Source: Crossiella sp. SN42 (GTDB lineage Bacteria > Actinomycetota > Actinomycetes > Mycobacteriales > Pseudonocardiaceae). Taken from it: 64,000 nucleotides of DNA. Below, one piece after another: positions 1 to 8,257 of the stretch (within the stretch, counting starts at the first letter, position 1; each line of letters opens with the position of its first letter). A program made the translations under genes and the position numbers. The notes under the pieces were generated by a model, which was given only the letters and a program-made list of their open reading frames with translations, was not told the origin of the DNA and did not search any database. The DNA is taken from NCBI RefSeq assembly GCF_023897065.1, contig NZ_JAMHIV010000029.1:1-64000 (forward strand). The letters are read 5' to 3'.

Positions 1-23
1 GAAGGATCCGGCCGTAGTTCGCC

Positions 24-1025
24 CTAGAGCTTCGCGCCGACGATCGGCGCCAGCCGGTCGGCGATCTTGCGGTGGCCCTGGTCGTTGGGGTGCACGTTGT
101 CCACGGTGTCGGTGGCCTCGTTGATCCAGCCTTCGGTGTTGACGTAGTGCACGTTGCGGTCGCCGCCGTCGTTGAGCGTGCGCACCGCCGCCTGCGTCTC
201 GGGCAGGTACCGCTTGCGGAAGGAGCCCATGGCGAAGATCGCCGCGGTGGGGTACTTCTCCCGGGCCCGTCGCAGCAGCGTGACGTAGGAGGAGCGGAAG
301 TCCTCCTTGCTCACGTTGTGCCCGACGTCGTTGGTGCCGAGGTTGATCACCACGGCGTTCGCCCGGTAGCGGTTGAAGTTCCACGCGGGCGCGTTGGTCG
401 CGAGGCCGGTGCGCAGGAAGCCCTCGCGCATGCTCAGGCAGCCGTCGGCGGCCGGGTGCAGGCAGGCCCCGCCGACCGCGATCTGGGTGTGCCCGGCCTT
501 CAGCTTCTCGCCGGTGAGCCAGCCGTAGGCGGTGAGCGCCTGCTTCGAGGACCGCTGCCCGACCGTGATCGAGTCGCCGACGAACTCGATGATCTTCGAC
601 GGCACGCTCGGCGCGAACGTGGTCGCGCCAGCGTCCAGGGTGATGCCCTGGAACACCGCGTCACCCCGGTAGGACCCGGCGATCGGCCGGTAGGACACGC
701 GCACCGTGTGCCTGCCCGGCTGGAGCTTGTTCGGGGTGAGGTCCACCGTGCCGCTGCGGTTGACGTAGGAGACGTCGGGGCCGCCGTCGATGCTGACGAA
801 GAAGTCGATCGCCCTGCGCTGCTTGAGCTTCAGCGTGGTGCCGGTGAAACCGACGACCAGGTACCCACCCGCCCACTCGGAGGTGTAGGCGCTGGCGGAG
901 CTGGTGTTCCACCGGCCGAAGTACTTGACGTTCGGATCGGCAGGCGAACCCGTGGTCGCGGCCTGCGCCGCCGGGACCGGGAGCACCACACTGGCCAGCA
1001 GTGCCGCCGCGACGAGCAACTTCAT
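24..1025 (-). CDS. Secreted SGNH/GDSL carbohydrate esterase, CE2-like
   Basis: 333-residue secreted esterase, probably removing acetyl groups from plant polysaccharide outside the cell. A signal peptide occupies residues 1-22 (ends AAQA). Residues about 30-135 look like the N-terminal beta-sandwich typical of CE2 esterases, followed by an SGNH hydrolase domain: GDSITVG (Ser152 nucleophile), GTND (near 231) and DNVHP (His312). The ATG at 1025 is chosen because it begins the signal peptide and follows a GAGGAG ribosome site; an upstream in-frame extension to 1193 has no such features. Divergent from a LacI regulator, with two TGAAACG-type sites in between, so it probably belongs to the rhamnose/pectin regulon. 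Substrate is inferred from family and context. Confidence 0.85.
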   Translation of the reverse strand: MKLLVAAALLASVVLPVPAAQAATTGSPADPNVKYFGRWNTSSASAYTSEWAGGYLVVGFTGTTLKLKQRRAIDFFVSIDGGPDVSYVNRSGTVDLTPNKLQPGRHTVRVSYRPIAGSYRGDAVFQGITLDAGATTFAPSVPSKIIEFVGDSITVGQRSSKQALTAYGWLTGEKLKAGHTQIAVGGACLHPAADGCLSMREGFLRTGLATNAPAWNFNRYRANAVVINLGTNDVGHNVSKEDFRSSYVTLLRRAREKYPTAAIFAMGSFRKRYLPETQAAVRTLNDGGDRNVHYVNTEGWINEATDTVDNVHPNDQGHRKIADRLAPIVGAKL

Positions 1026-1069
1026 GTCGTTTCTCCTCAGGTTCTGGCTACGCTGCCGCTGTGTGACGA

Positions 1070-1081
1070 TGAACCGTTTCA
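1070..1081. promoter_or_regulatory. LacI-family operator candidate (rhamnose type)
   Basis: TGAACCGTTTCA is a near-perfect 12-bp palindrome with a central CG, 45 bp upstream of the esterase start. It matches the half-site TGAAACG seen before the rhamnose transporter operon (11772-11783) and its regulator (11852-11863). Function is inferred from recurrence. Confidence 0.5.
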
Positions 1082-1180
1082 ACTCATGGCGCAAGAGGCA
1101 AAAGCCTTGCCGGATAAGCTGGAAGGCGCTTTCACTGATCGGCGGTTGACGCGGCCGGAGGAGCGCGCCTAGCCTTTTGT

Positions 1181-1192
1181 TGTAACGATTCA
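1181..1192. promoter_or_regulatory. LacI-family operator candidate (rhamnose type)
   Basis: TGTAACGATTCA is an imperfect palindrome of the same family as 1070-1081, 111 bp further from the esterase. Weaker than the first site; two pairs are mismatched. Confidence 0.35.
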
Positions 1193-1324
1193 ATCCCCTG
1201 GTCGCAAGTGGGCGGTGACCGTTCGACGGTCATTCGACGGAACCGGGTCGAACAGGTCGAACCGCTGACCTTCGGCGCTTACATTTCCGGTTCCGGACGT
1301 GCATGCTGAGCCGCCAGAAAGTCG

Positions 1325-1338
1325 TCGAAGCGCTTCAA
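1325..1338. promoter_or_regulatory. LacI-family operator, probable autoregulatory site
   Basis: TCGAAGCGCTTCAA contains a perfect 10-bp palindrome GAAGCGCTTC (1327-1336), a classic LacI-type operator centred on CG. It lies 18 bp before the GTG start of the LacI gene at 1356 and so would cover its promoter or leader. Its core AGCGCT differs from the TGAAACG sites nearby, which suggests the two rhamnose-locus LacI proteins have different specificities. Confidence 0.6.
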
Positions 1339-1355
1339 CGCACGGAGGTGCCAAC

Positions 1356-2408
1356 GTGGTCACCATCGCGGATGTGGCGCGGCACGCCGGTGTCGCGCCG
1401 AGCACGGTCTCGTACGTGCTGACCGGCAGGCGGTCGATCTCGGCGCGGACCCGGTCCAGGGTCACCGAGAGCATCCGGCTGCTCGGTTACCGTCCGCACG
1501 CGGGCAGGCGGGCGCTGTCGACCAGCCGGACCAACGTGGTGGCACTGGTGCTGCCGTTGCGTCGCGGGGCGTACCTGCCGGTGCTGATGCGGTTCGTCAC
1601 CGCGGCCATCGTCGAGGCCCGCAGGCACGAGCTGGACGTGCTGGTGGTGACCGCGGACCAGGGCGCGCAAGGGCTGCGCCGGGTCGCCGGCAGCGCCCAG
1701 GTCGACGGGTTCCTGGTGATGGACGTCGAGCTGGACGACGAGCGGGTGCCCCTGCTGCGCCAGCTCGCCCAGCCCTCCGTGCTGATCGGGCATCCGGCCA
1801 CCACCAACGGGCTGACCTGCGTGGACCTGGACTTCGAGGCCGCGGCCGCGCGGTGCGTCGACCACCTCGCCGACCTCGGCCACCGCTACATCGGCTTCCT
1901 GGGCGCGCCGAGCGTGGTGTACCAGCGCAACACCGGGTACGCGCAGCGCACGATGGCGGGCTTCGGCGCGGCGGCCATGCGCCGCGGCATCGCCTCCACC
2001 GCGCTGCCCGCCGAGGACGACTACGAGTCGGTGCTGATCTGCACCCGGGCCCTGCTGCGCGCGCAACCGGCGATGACCGCGCTGGTGGTGCACAACGAGG
2101 CGGCGCTGGGCTGGGTCGCCAGCAGCCTGCGCGCGCTGGGCCGGCGGGTGCCCGAGGACGTGGCCGTGGTCGCCATCTGCCCGGACGAGCTGGCCGAGCA
2201 GCTGTTCCTGACCTCGGTGCGGCTGCCAGCGGAGGAGCTGGCCCGGCAGGCGGTGGACCTGCTGGTGGCCAAGGTGAACGGGCTGCCGACGCCGCCGCTG
2301 ACCCTGCTGCCGCCGAAGCTGCGCACCCGCGCGAGCACCGCGCCCGGCCCGGCGTTCACCGGGGGAGGTAGCGCCGCAATGGCTGGGTCGCCCGCACGAG
2401 CGATCTGA
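1356..2408 (+). CDS. LacI-family transcriptional regulator
   Basis: 350-residue repressor. The N-terminal helix-turn-helix (TIADVARHAGVAPSTVSYVL) is followed by the hinge and a periplasmic-binding-like effector domain. The GTG at 1356 is preferred over an upstream start at 1299 because it follows a GGAGG at 1344-1348 and places the helix-turn-helix at residue 3. A perfect LacI palindrome sits just upstream. The gene converges on rhaB and their 3' ends overlap by 53 bp (2356-2408). It may control the divergent esterase or the rhamnose operon; the effector is unknown. Confidence 0.85.
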   Translation: MVTIADVARHAGVAPSTVSYVLTGRRSISARTRSRVTESIRLLGYRPHAGRRALSTSRTNVVALVLPLRRGAYLPVLMRFVTAAIVEARRHELDVLVVTADQGAQGLRRVAGSAQVDGFLVMDVELDDERVPLLRQLAQPSVLIGHPATTNGLTCVDLDFEAAAARCVDHLADLGHRYIGFLGAPSVVYQRNTGYAQRTMAGFGAAAMRRGIASTALPAEDDYESVLICTRALLRAQPAMTALVVHNEAALGWVASSLRALGRRVPEDVAVVAICPDELAEQLFLTSVRLPAEELARQAVDLLVAKVNGLPTPPLTLLPPKLRTRASTAPGPAFTGGGSAAMAGSPARAI

Positions 2409-3681
2409 GCTCGCCCAGGGTGCCGGGCACCGCGCCGGCGGCACGGGCCTGCACCAGGACGTTGCCCAGCGCGGTCGCCTCGGCGGGCCCGGCGACCACC
2501 GGCAGGCCGCAGGCGTCGGCGGTGAGCTGGCACAGCAGCTCGTTGCGCGAGCCGCCGCCGACCACGTGCACCACCTCGACCTCCTTGCCGGACAACCGCT
2601 GCGCCTCCGCGATGGCGTCCCGGTGGGCCAGCGCGAGACTGTCCACAATGGACCGGACAATCTCGCCGGGCGCCTCCGGCACCCGCTCGCCCGCCTCGCG
2701 GCACCACCGTTGGATCCGCGCGGGCATGTCGCCCGGCGGCAGGAACACCGGGTCGTTCGGGTCGAAGACCGAGCCTCGCGCGCCCTCGGCGGCCCGCAGC
2801 ACCGGCTCCAGCTCGATGTCCCAGCAGCGCAGGCACTCCTGGATCAGCCACAGGCCCATCACGTTGCGCAGGTAGCGGATCGTGCCGTCCACCCCGCCCT
2901 CGTTGGTGAAGTTGGCCGCCCTGCTCGCCGCGGTCAGCACCGGCGCGGTCAGCTCCACGCCGACCAGCGACCAGGTGCCGCAGGAGATGTAGGCGAAGGC
3001 CTCGCCCTCGGCCGGCACCGCGACCACGGCCGAGGCGGTGTCGTGCGAGCCGACCGCGGTGACCGGGACGCCCTCGCAGTCGCCGGCCGGGTCACCGGGA
3101 TGGCGCAGCTCGGGCAGCAGCCCCGGCGGCAGGCCGCGCGCCAGCTCCGCCGACCACTGTCCACTTCGGACGTCGATGAGGCCGGTGGTGGTCGCGTTGG
3201 TGTACTCGGCGCCGCGTTGTCCGGTCAGCCAGTAGGAGAGCAGGTCCGGGATGAGCAGCAGCTGGGCCGCGTGCGCCAGCAGCGGTTCGGCGGCCAGCTG
3301 GAACATCGTGTTGAACGGCTGGAACTGCAAGCCGTTGAGCCGGTACAGCCGGTCGGGGTCGATCGTCGGGACGATGCCGTCGGTGCGGGCGTCGCGGTAG
3401 TGCACCGGGTTGCCCAGCAGCGCCCCGCGCTCATCGAGCAGGCCGTAGTCCACGGCCCAGCTGTCGATGCCGATGCTGTCGATCTCACCTGCCCGGCGCA
3501 GACCGGTGCGGACCTCCCGGTACAGCCCGAGCACGTCCCAGTGCAGGGTCTCGCGCAGGCGCACCGGCCCGTTCGGGAACCGGTGCACCTCCTCGATCGC
3601 CAGCGCCCCGTCCCCGGCCAGTCCCCGGACCACCCGCCCGCTGGACGCGCCGAGGTCGACCGCGGCCACGCTCACCCTCAT
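2356..3681 (-). CDS. rhaB: L-rhamnulokinase
   Basis: 441-residue cytoplasmic FGGY-family kinase that phosphorylates L-rhamnulose to rhamnulose 1-phosphate. Visible motifs are the N-terminal phosphate loop VDLGASSGRVV, the sugar-binding DSWAVDYGLL, CGTWSLVG in the C-terminal domain and the FGGY-like VVGGGSRNELLCQ. It is somewhat shorter than typical RhaB (about 480 residues). The ATG at 3681 overlaps the rhaD stop as ATGA, so translation is probably coupled. It is the last gene of the rhamnose operon, and its 3' end overlaps the convergent lacI. Confidence 0.93.
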   Translation of the reverse strand: MRVSVAAVDLGASSGRVVRGLAGDGALAIEEVHRFPNGPVRLRETLHWDVLGLYREVRTGLRRAGEIDSIGIDSWAVDYGLLDERGALLGNPVHYRDARTDGIVPTIDPDRLYRLNGLQFQPFNTMFQLAAEPLLAHAAQLLLIPDLLSYWLTGQRGAEYTNATTTGLIDVRSGQWSAELARGLPPGLLPELRHPGDPAGDCEGVPVTAVGSHDTASAVVAVPAEGEAFAYISCGTWSLVGVELTAPVLTAASRAANFTNEGGVDGTIRYLRNVMGLWLIQECLRCWDIELEPVLRAAEGARGSVFDPNDPVFLPPGDMPARIQRWCREAGERVPEAPGEIVRSIVDSLALAHRDAIAEAQRLSGKEVEVVHVVGGGSRNELLCQLTADACGLPVVAGPAEATALGNVLVQARAAGAVPGTLGELRSLVRATQPLRRYLPR

Positions 3682-5702
3682 CGCAGGAACGCCGCGGCCA
3701 CACCGGCGTCCACCGGCACGTGCAGCCCGGTGGTCAGCGACAGCTCGCCACCGGTGAGCGCGAACACCGCGGCCGCCACGTGCTCGGGCAGCACCTCGCG
3801 CTTGAGCAGGGTGCGCTGGGCGTAGAACGCGCCGAGCTCCTCCTCCGGCACGCCGTAGACCGCCGCGCGCTGGGCGCCCCAGCCACCGGCGAAGATGCCG
3901 GAGCCGCGCACCACGCCGTCCGGGTTGACCCCGTTGACCCGGATGCCGTCGGCCCCCAGCTCGGCGGCCAGCAGCCGGACCTGGTGCGCCTGGTCGGCCT
4001 TGGCCGCGCCGTAGGCGATGTTGTTCGGCCCGGCGAACACCGAGTTCTTGCTGGAGATGTAGACGATGTCGCCGCCCAGCCCTTGCCCGCGCATGACCTT
4101 GGCGGCCTGCTGGGACACCAGGAACGAGCCCTTGGCCATCACGTCGTGCTGCAGGTCCCAGTCGGCCTCGGTGGTCTCGGCGAGCGACTTGGAGATCGAC
4201 AGCCCGGCGTTGTTGACCACCAGGTCCACCCCGCCGAAGGCCAGCACCGCGGTGCGGAACGCCTCGGCGACCGCCGCCGCGTCGGTGACGTCCACGGTGA
4301 CCGGCACGGCCACGTCGGCGGAGCCGATGCCCTCGGCGACTGTCCGCGCGGCCTCGCCGTCGCGGTCGGCGACCACCACGCACGCGCCCTCGGCGGCCAG
4401 CCGCCGCGCGATCGCCTTGCCGATGCCGGAGCCGCCACCGGTGACCAGTGCCACCCTGGTGGCCAGCGGCCGGGGCTTGGGCAGCCTGCGCAGCTTCGCC
4501 TCTTCCAGGGCCCAGTACTCGATGCGGAACTTCTCCCGCTCCTCGATCGGGGCGTACCGGGACACCGACTCCGCGCCCCGCATCACGTTGATGGCGTTGA
4601 CGTAGAACTCGCCTGCCACCCGCGCGGTCTGCTTGTCCTTGCCGAAGCTGAACATGCCGACACCGGGCACGAGCACGATCGCCGGGTCCGCGCCGCGCAT
4701 CGGCGGGCTGTCCGGCTCGGCGTGCCGCTCGTAGTAAGCCCGGTAGTCGGCGCGGTAGGCCTCGTGCAGCTCGCGCAACCGCGCGATCGCCTCGTCCAGG
4801 GGCGCGGCCGGCGGCAGGTCGAGCACCAGCGGCCGGACCTTGGTGCGCAGGAAGTGGTCGGGACAGGAGGTGCCGAGCGCGGCCAGCTCGGGATGCCTTG
4901 CCCGGGAGAGGAAGTCGAGCACCACCTCGGTGTCGGTGAAGTGGCCGACCTGCGGATTGTCGGTGGCGGCCAGGCCGCGGATGACCGGGGCCAGCTCGGC
5001 CGCGCGTACCCGGCGTTCCTTGGCGGGCAACGGTTCGTGGGTCACCGGCCCGAACGGCTCGGCGCGGCCGTGCTCGTCGAGGTAGCGCTGCGCGGTCTGG
5101 ATGATCTCCAGGGAGTTGGCCTCGCACTCCTGGCTGGTCTCGCCCCAGGCGGTGATGCCGTGCCCGCCCAGGATCACGCCGATGGCCTGCGGGTTCGCTC
5201 GTTTCACCTCGGCGATGTCGAGCCCCAGCTGGAAACCGGGCCGCCGCCACGGCACCCAGACCACCCGGTCGCCGAAGCAGTCCCGCACCAGCTTCTCGCC
5301 GTCCTCGGCGGTGGCGAAGGCGATGCCCGCGTCCGGGTGCAGGTGGTCCACGTGCGCGGCGTCCACCAGGCCGTGCATCGCGGTGTCGATCGAGGGCGCC
5401 GCACCGCCCTTGCCGTGCAGGCAGTAGTCGAAGGCGGCGACCATCTCGTCCTCGCGGTCCACCCCAGGGTAGACCTCGGCCAGCGCGCGCAGCCGGTCCA
5501 GCCGCAGCACGGCCAGCCCGGCCTCGGTGAGCGTGCCCAGGTCACCGCCGGATCCCTTGACCCACAACAACTCCACCGGCTGCTGGGTGACCGGGTCGGT
5601 CACCGAGTCCTTGGCGGAGGTGTTGCCGCCTGCGTAGTTGGTGTTGCGCGGATCGGCGCCGAGCCGGTTGCTCCGCCCCAGCAGCGCTGCCACCTGGTTC
5701 AT
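3678..5702 (-). CDS. rhaD: Bifunctional rhamnulose-1-phosphate aldolase / short-chain dehydrogenase
   Basis: 674-residue fusion. Residues 1 to about 410 form a class II aldolase-like domain (YAGGNTSAK near the N terminus, HPD and HGxxxWG-type metal-binding region) that cleaves rhamnulose 1-phosphate to dihydroxyacetone phosphate and L-lactaldehyde. Residues about 420-674 are a short-chain dehydrogenase with the Rossmann motif TGGGSGIGKA and catalytic YGAAK, expected to oxidise lactaldehyde (the RhaE/RhaW-type arrangement known in other bacteria). One base separates it from rhaI and it overlaps rhaB by 4 bp. The start at 5702 begins the conserved domain. Confidence 0.92.
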   Translation of the reverse strand: MNQVAALLGRSNRLGADPRNTNYAGGNTSAKDSVTDPVTQQPVELLWVKGSGGDLGTLTEAGLAVLRLDRLRALAEVYPGVDREDEMVAAFDYCLHGKGGAAPSIDTAMHGLVDAAHVDHLHPDAGIAFATAEDGEKLVRDCFGDRVVWVPWRRPGFQLGLDIAEVKRANPQAIGVILGGHGITAWGETSQECEANSLEIIQTAQRYLDEHGRAEPFGPVTHEPLPAKERRVRAAELAPVIRGLAATDNPQVGHFTDTEVVLDFLSRARHPELAALGTSCPDHFLRTKVRPLVLDLPPAAPLDEAIARLRELHEAYRADYRAYYERHAEPDSPPMRGADPAIVLVPGVGMFSFGKDKQTARVAGEFYVNAINVMRGAESVSRYAPIEEREKFRIEYWALEEAKLRRLPKPRPLATRVALVTGGGSGIGKAIARRLAAEGACVVVADRDGEAARTVAEGIGSADVAVPVTVDVTDAAAVAEAFRTAVLAFGGVDLVVNNAGLSISKSLAETTEADWDLQHDVMAKGSFLVSQQAAKVMRGQGLGGDIVYISSKNSVFAGPNNIAYGAAKADQAHQVRLLAAELGADGIRVNGVNPDGVVRGSGIFAGGWGAQRAAVYGVPEEELGAFYAQRTLLKREVLPEHVAAAVFALTGGELSLTTGLHVPVDAGVAAAFLR

Positions 5703-5703
5703 C

Positions 5704-6858
5704 TCACGCACCCCATCCGGCGGCCTGGCCGCCGACTCGTTCCTGGACGATCCGTTCCGCGTACCCCGACCGCCGGTAGGCCGCCATCGGGTCGGGATCC
5801 AGGCCCTGCTCCGCGCGCAGCTCGCGCAGGAGTGGCCGGACATCGGTGTTGTAGGCGTCCATCAGCGCGCCGTTGGCGGCCAGCACGTCACCGTCGCGCT
5901 GCGCGGCGGACAACGCCTCCGCATCGACCAGCAGCGCCTTGGCGGTGGCCTCCTGCACGTTGAGCACCGAGCGGATGATCGCCGGGATCTTGGGCTCGAT
6001 GTTGTGGCACTGGTCGAGCATGAACGCGATGCCGGCAGCCGGTGTCAGCGCGTCGGCCAGCACGATCTCGTGCATGATCCGGAACAGCTGGAACGGGTCG
6101 GCCGCGCCCGCCATCAGGTCGTCGTCGGCGTAGAACCGGGAGTTGAAGTCGAAGGCGCCCAGCTTCCCGGCGCGCAGCAGGACCGAGACGATGAACTCGA
6201 TGTTCGTGCCCGGCGCGTGGTGCCCGGTGTCGATCACGACCTTCGCCCGGTCACCCAGTTGCAGGCAGTGCGCGTACGCGGTGCCCCAGTCCGGCACGTC
6301 GGTGGCGTAGAACGCGGGCTCGAAGAGCTTGTACTCCAACAACATCCGCTGATCGGCGCCGAGTCGCTGGTAGGTCTCACGCAGTGCCTCGGCGAGCCGG
6401 TCCTGCCGGGCCCTGAGGTTGTCCTGGCCGGGGTAGTTCAGCCCGTCGGCGAACCACAGCTTCAGGTCCCGCGACCCGGTCTGGTCCATGATGTCGACAC
6501 ATTCGAGCAGGTGCCCGATCGCCTTGCGCCGCACCGCCGCGTCCGGATGCGTGACGCTGCCCAGCCGGTAGTCGTCGTCCTGGAAGACGTTGGCGTTGAT
6601 GGTGCCCAGCTCGACGCCGCGTTCCCGCGCGTACCCGGCCAGCTCGCCGTAGTCCTCGACCTTGTCCCAGGGGATGTGCAGCGCCACCGTGGGCGCGATG
6701 CCGGTGCACCGGTGCACCTCCGCCGCGTCGTCGATCTTCTCGAACGGCGTGCGCGGCACCCCCTGCTGGGCGAAGACCTTGAACCGGGTCCCCGAGTTCC
6801 CGTACGCCCACGAGGGCGTCTCGATCCGCTGCTCCCGCAGCGCGGCCTTGACACTCAT
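5704..6858 (-). CDS. rhaI: L-rhamnose isomerase
   Basis: 384-residue TIM-barrel isomerase converting L-rhamnose to L-rhamnulose. It is of the RhaI (Pseudomonas/Rhizobium) class rather than enterobacterial RhaA. The conserved stretches GTINANVFQDDDYRLGS, KLWFADGLNYPGQ, VIDTGHHAPGTNIE and GAFDFNSRFYADDDL supply the metal-binding Glu/Asp/His residues. It starts with ATG after a GGAGAG site, lies 18 bp downstream of rhaM and 1 bp upstream of rhaD. Confidence 0.95.
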   Translation of the reverse strand: MSVKAALREQRIETPSWAYGNSGTRFKVFAQQGVPRTPFEKIDDAAEVHRCTGIAPTVALHIPWDKVEDYGELAGYARERGVELGTINANVFQDDDYRLGSVTHPDAAVRRKAIGHLLECVDIMDQTGSRDLKLWFADGLNYPGQDNLRARQDRLAEALRETYQRLGADQRMLLEYKLFEPAFYATDVPDWGTAYAHCLQLGDRAKVVIDTGHHAPGTNIEFIVSVLLRAGKLGAFDFNSRFYADDDLMAGAADPFQLFRIMHEIVLADALTPAAGIAFMLDQCHNIEPKIPAIIRSVLNVQEATAKALLVDAEALSAAQRDGDVLAANGALMDAYNTDVRPLLRELRAEQGLDPDPMAAYRRSGYAERIVQERVGGQAAGWGA

Positions 6859-6876
6859 GTTCTCTCCTGGAAGTGC

Positions 6877-7194
6877 TCAGTCGAGGTGGAAGACCTCGTC
6901 GAGTGTCCGCATGCGTTCGTCGGCCTTGGCGTCACCGAGATCGACGAAGAACTCCGCCATCTCGGCCTGCCAGCGGGCGTTCACCTCGGTGCGCGCCATC
7001 TCGGCGAGCGCGGTGTCGAAGTCCTCGCATTCGAGGTAGCCGACCAGCAGGCCGTCCTCGCCGAGGAAGAGGGAGTAGTCGCGCCAGCCCGCCGCGCGCA
7101 GTGCGGCCAGCATCTCCGGCCAGACCGCGCGGTGCCGTTCCCGGTACTCCGCGATCCGGTCCGGCCGCACCCGCAGCGTGAAACAGACGCGCAT
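6877..7194 (-). CDS. rhaM: L-rhamnose mutarotase
   Basis: 105-residue ferredoxin-like protein (RhaM/RhaU family) that interconverts alpha- and beta-L-rhamnose anomers for the isomerase. Visible family features are the N-terminal MRVCFTLRVRPDRIAEYRE, the HRAVWPEML helix with its conserved His, the GWRDYSLFL strand and the C-terminal LDEVFHLD. The ATG at 7194 matches the usual length (about 104 residues); one base separates it from the rhaS stop. Confidence 0.95.
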   Translation of the reverse strand: MRVCFTLRVRPDRIAEYRERHRAVWPEMLAALRAAGWRDYSLFLGEDGLLVGYLECEDFDTALAEMARTEVNARWQAEMAEFFVDLGDAKADERMRTLDEVFHLD

Positions 7195-7195
7195 G

Positions 7196-8257
7196 TCAGA
7201 AGTCGAACTGGTCGACGTTGTCCTTGGTGAACACCGTCGGCGGGCCGAGCACCAGCTCGCCCTTGGCCCCGACGGTGTACTCACCCAGCTCGCCCGCGGT
7301 GAACTTCTCACCCTGCGCGCCGGTGATCTGCCCGGAGGCCAGCGCGGCGGCGGCGTAGGTGGCGAGGTAGCCGAGCTTGTCCGGATCCCACAGGGCGAAG
7401 GCGCGGATCGTGCCGTCGTGGGTGAACTTGCGCAGCTGGTTGGGCGTGCCCAGCCCGGTCAGCGCGACCTTGCCCTTGTACTCCGAGGAGCTGAGATACC
7501 GCGCGGCCGCGGCGACGCCGACCGTGGTGGGGGAGATGATGCCCTTGAGGTTCGGGTGCGCCTGGAGCAGGCCCTGGGTCTTCTGGAACGAGGTCTGGTC
7601 GTCGTCGTTGCCGTAGGCGGTCTCCACCAGCTTCAGCCCGGCGTGCTCCGGCTTGGCCAGCTCGGTCTTCATCAGCTCGATCCAGGCGTTCTGGTTGGTG
7701 GCGTTGGGTGTCGCGGACAGGATCGCGATCTCACCGGAGCCGCCGACGGCCTCGGAGATCAGCTTCACCTGGCCGACCGCGATGTCCTGCGGGGAGGCCT
7801 GGTTGACGAAGACGTCCCGCGCGTCCGGCGCGGCGTCGGAGTCGAAGGTGACCACCTTCAACCCTTGGCCGCGGGCGGTCTTGAGCGCGGGCGCGACCGC
7901 GTTGGCGTCATTGGCGGAGAGCACCAGCGCGTGCTGCCGTTGCTGCCCGGCGGTGTTGATGTAGGTGACCTGCGAGGAGGCGGCGGCGTCGGAGGGACCG
8001 GTGGCCTTCAGCTCGGCCTTGACCGCCGCACCTGCCCGCTCGGCCCCCTTCTGCGCCACGGTGAAGTACGGGTTGTTCACCTGCTTGGGCAAGAAGGTGA
8101 TCTTCAGGCCTTCCCGCAGCGGCGCGTTCGGGTTGGCCGCGGCGGTGTTGGCCGCGCCTCCGGTCTGCTGGCCCGCGTTGTCCTTGGTGGTGCCACCGCA
8201 GGCGGTGAGCGCGAGGGCCCCGGACACCGCCAGGGCGAGCACAAGACGTGGGTTCAT
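7196..8257 (-). CDS. rhaS: Rhamnose ABC transporter substrate-binding lipoprotein
   Basis: 353-residue lipoprotein of the periplasmic-binding-protein type 1 (ribose/rhamnose) family. The signal ends in the lipobox LTAC with Cys20, so it should be anchored to the outer face of the membrane. Two alpha/beta lobes follow (KITFLPKQVNNPYF; DANAVAPAL; GIISPTTVGVAAAA). Its ATG overlaps the stop of the permease at 8254 as ATGA. It captures L-rhamnose for the RhaPQT importer; rhamnose specificity is inferred from the operon. Confidence 0.93.
   Translation of the reverse strand: MNPRLVLALAVSGALALTACGGTTKDNAGQQTGGAANTAAANPNAPLREGLKITFLPKQVNNPYFTVAQKGAERAGAAVKAELKATGPSDAAASSQVTYINTAGQQRQHALVLSANDANAVAPALKTARGQGLKVVTFDSDAAPDARDVFVNQASPQDIAVGQVKLISEAVGGSGEIAILSATPNATNQNAWIELMKTELAKPEHAGLKLVETAYGNDDDQTSFQKTQGLLQAHPNLKGIISPTTVGVAAAARYLSSSEYKGKVALTGLGTPNQLRKFTHDGTIRAFALWDPDKLGYLATYAAAALASGQITGAQGEKFTAGELGEYTVGAKGELVLGPPTVFTKDNVDQFDF

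Noticed and set aside
72-1172. Long plus-strand open frame opposite the CE2 esterase
   Set aside because: Antisense shadow caused by high GC; composition is low-complexity Val/Arg/Gly and lacks any family motif, while the minus strand has signal peptide and catalytic motifs.
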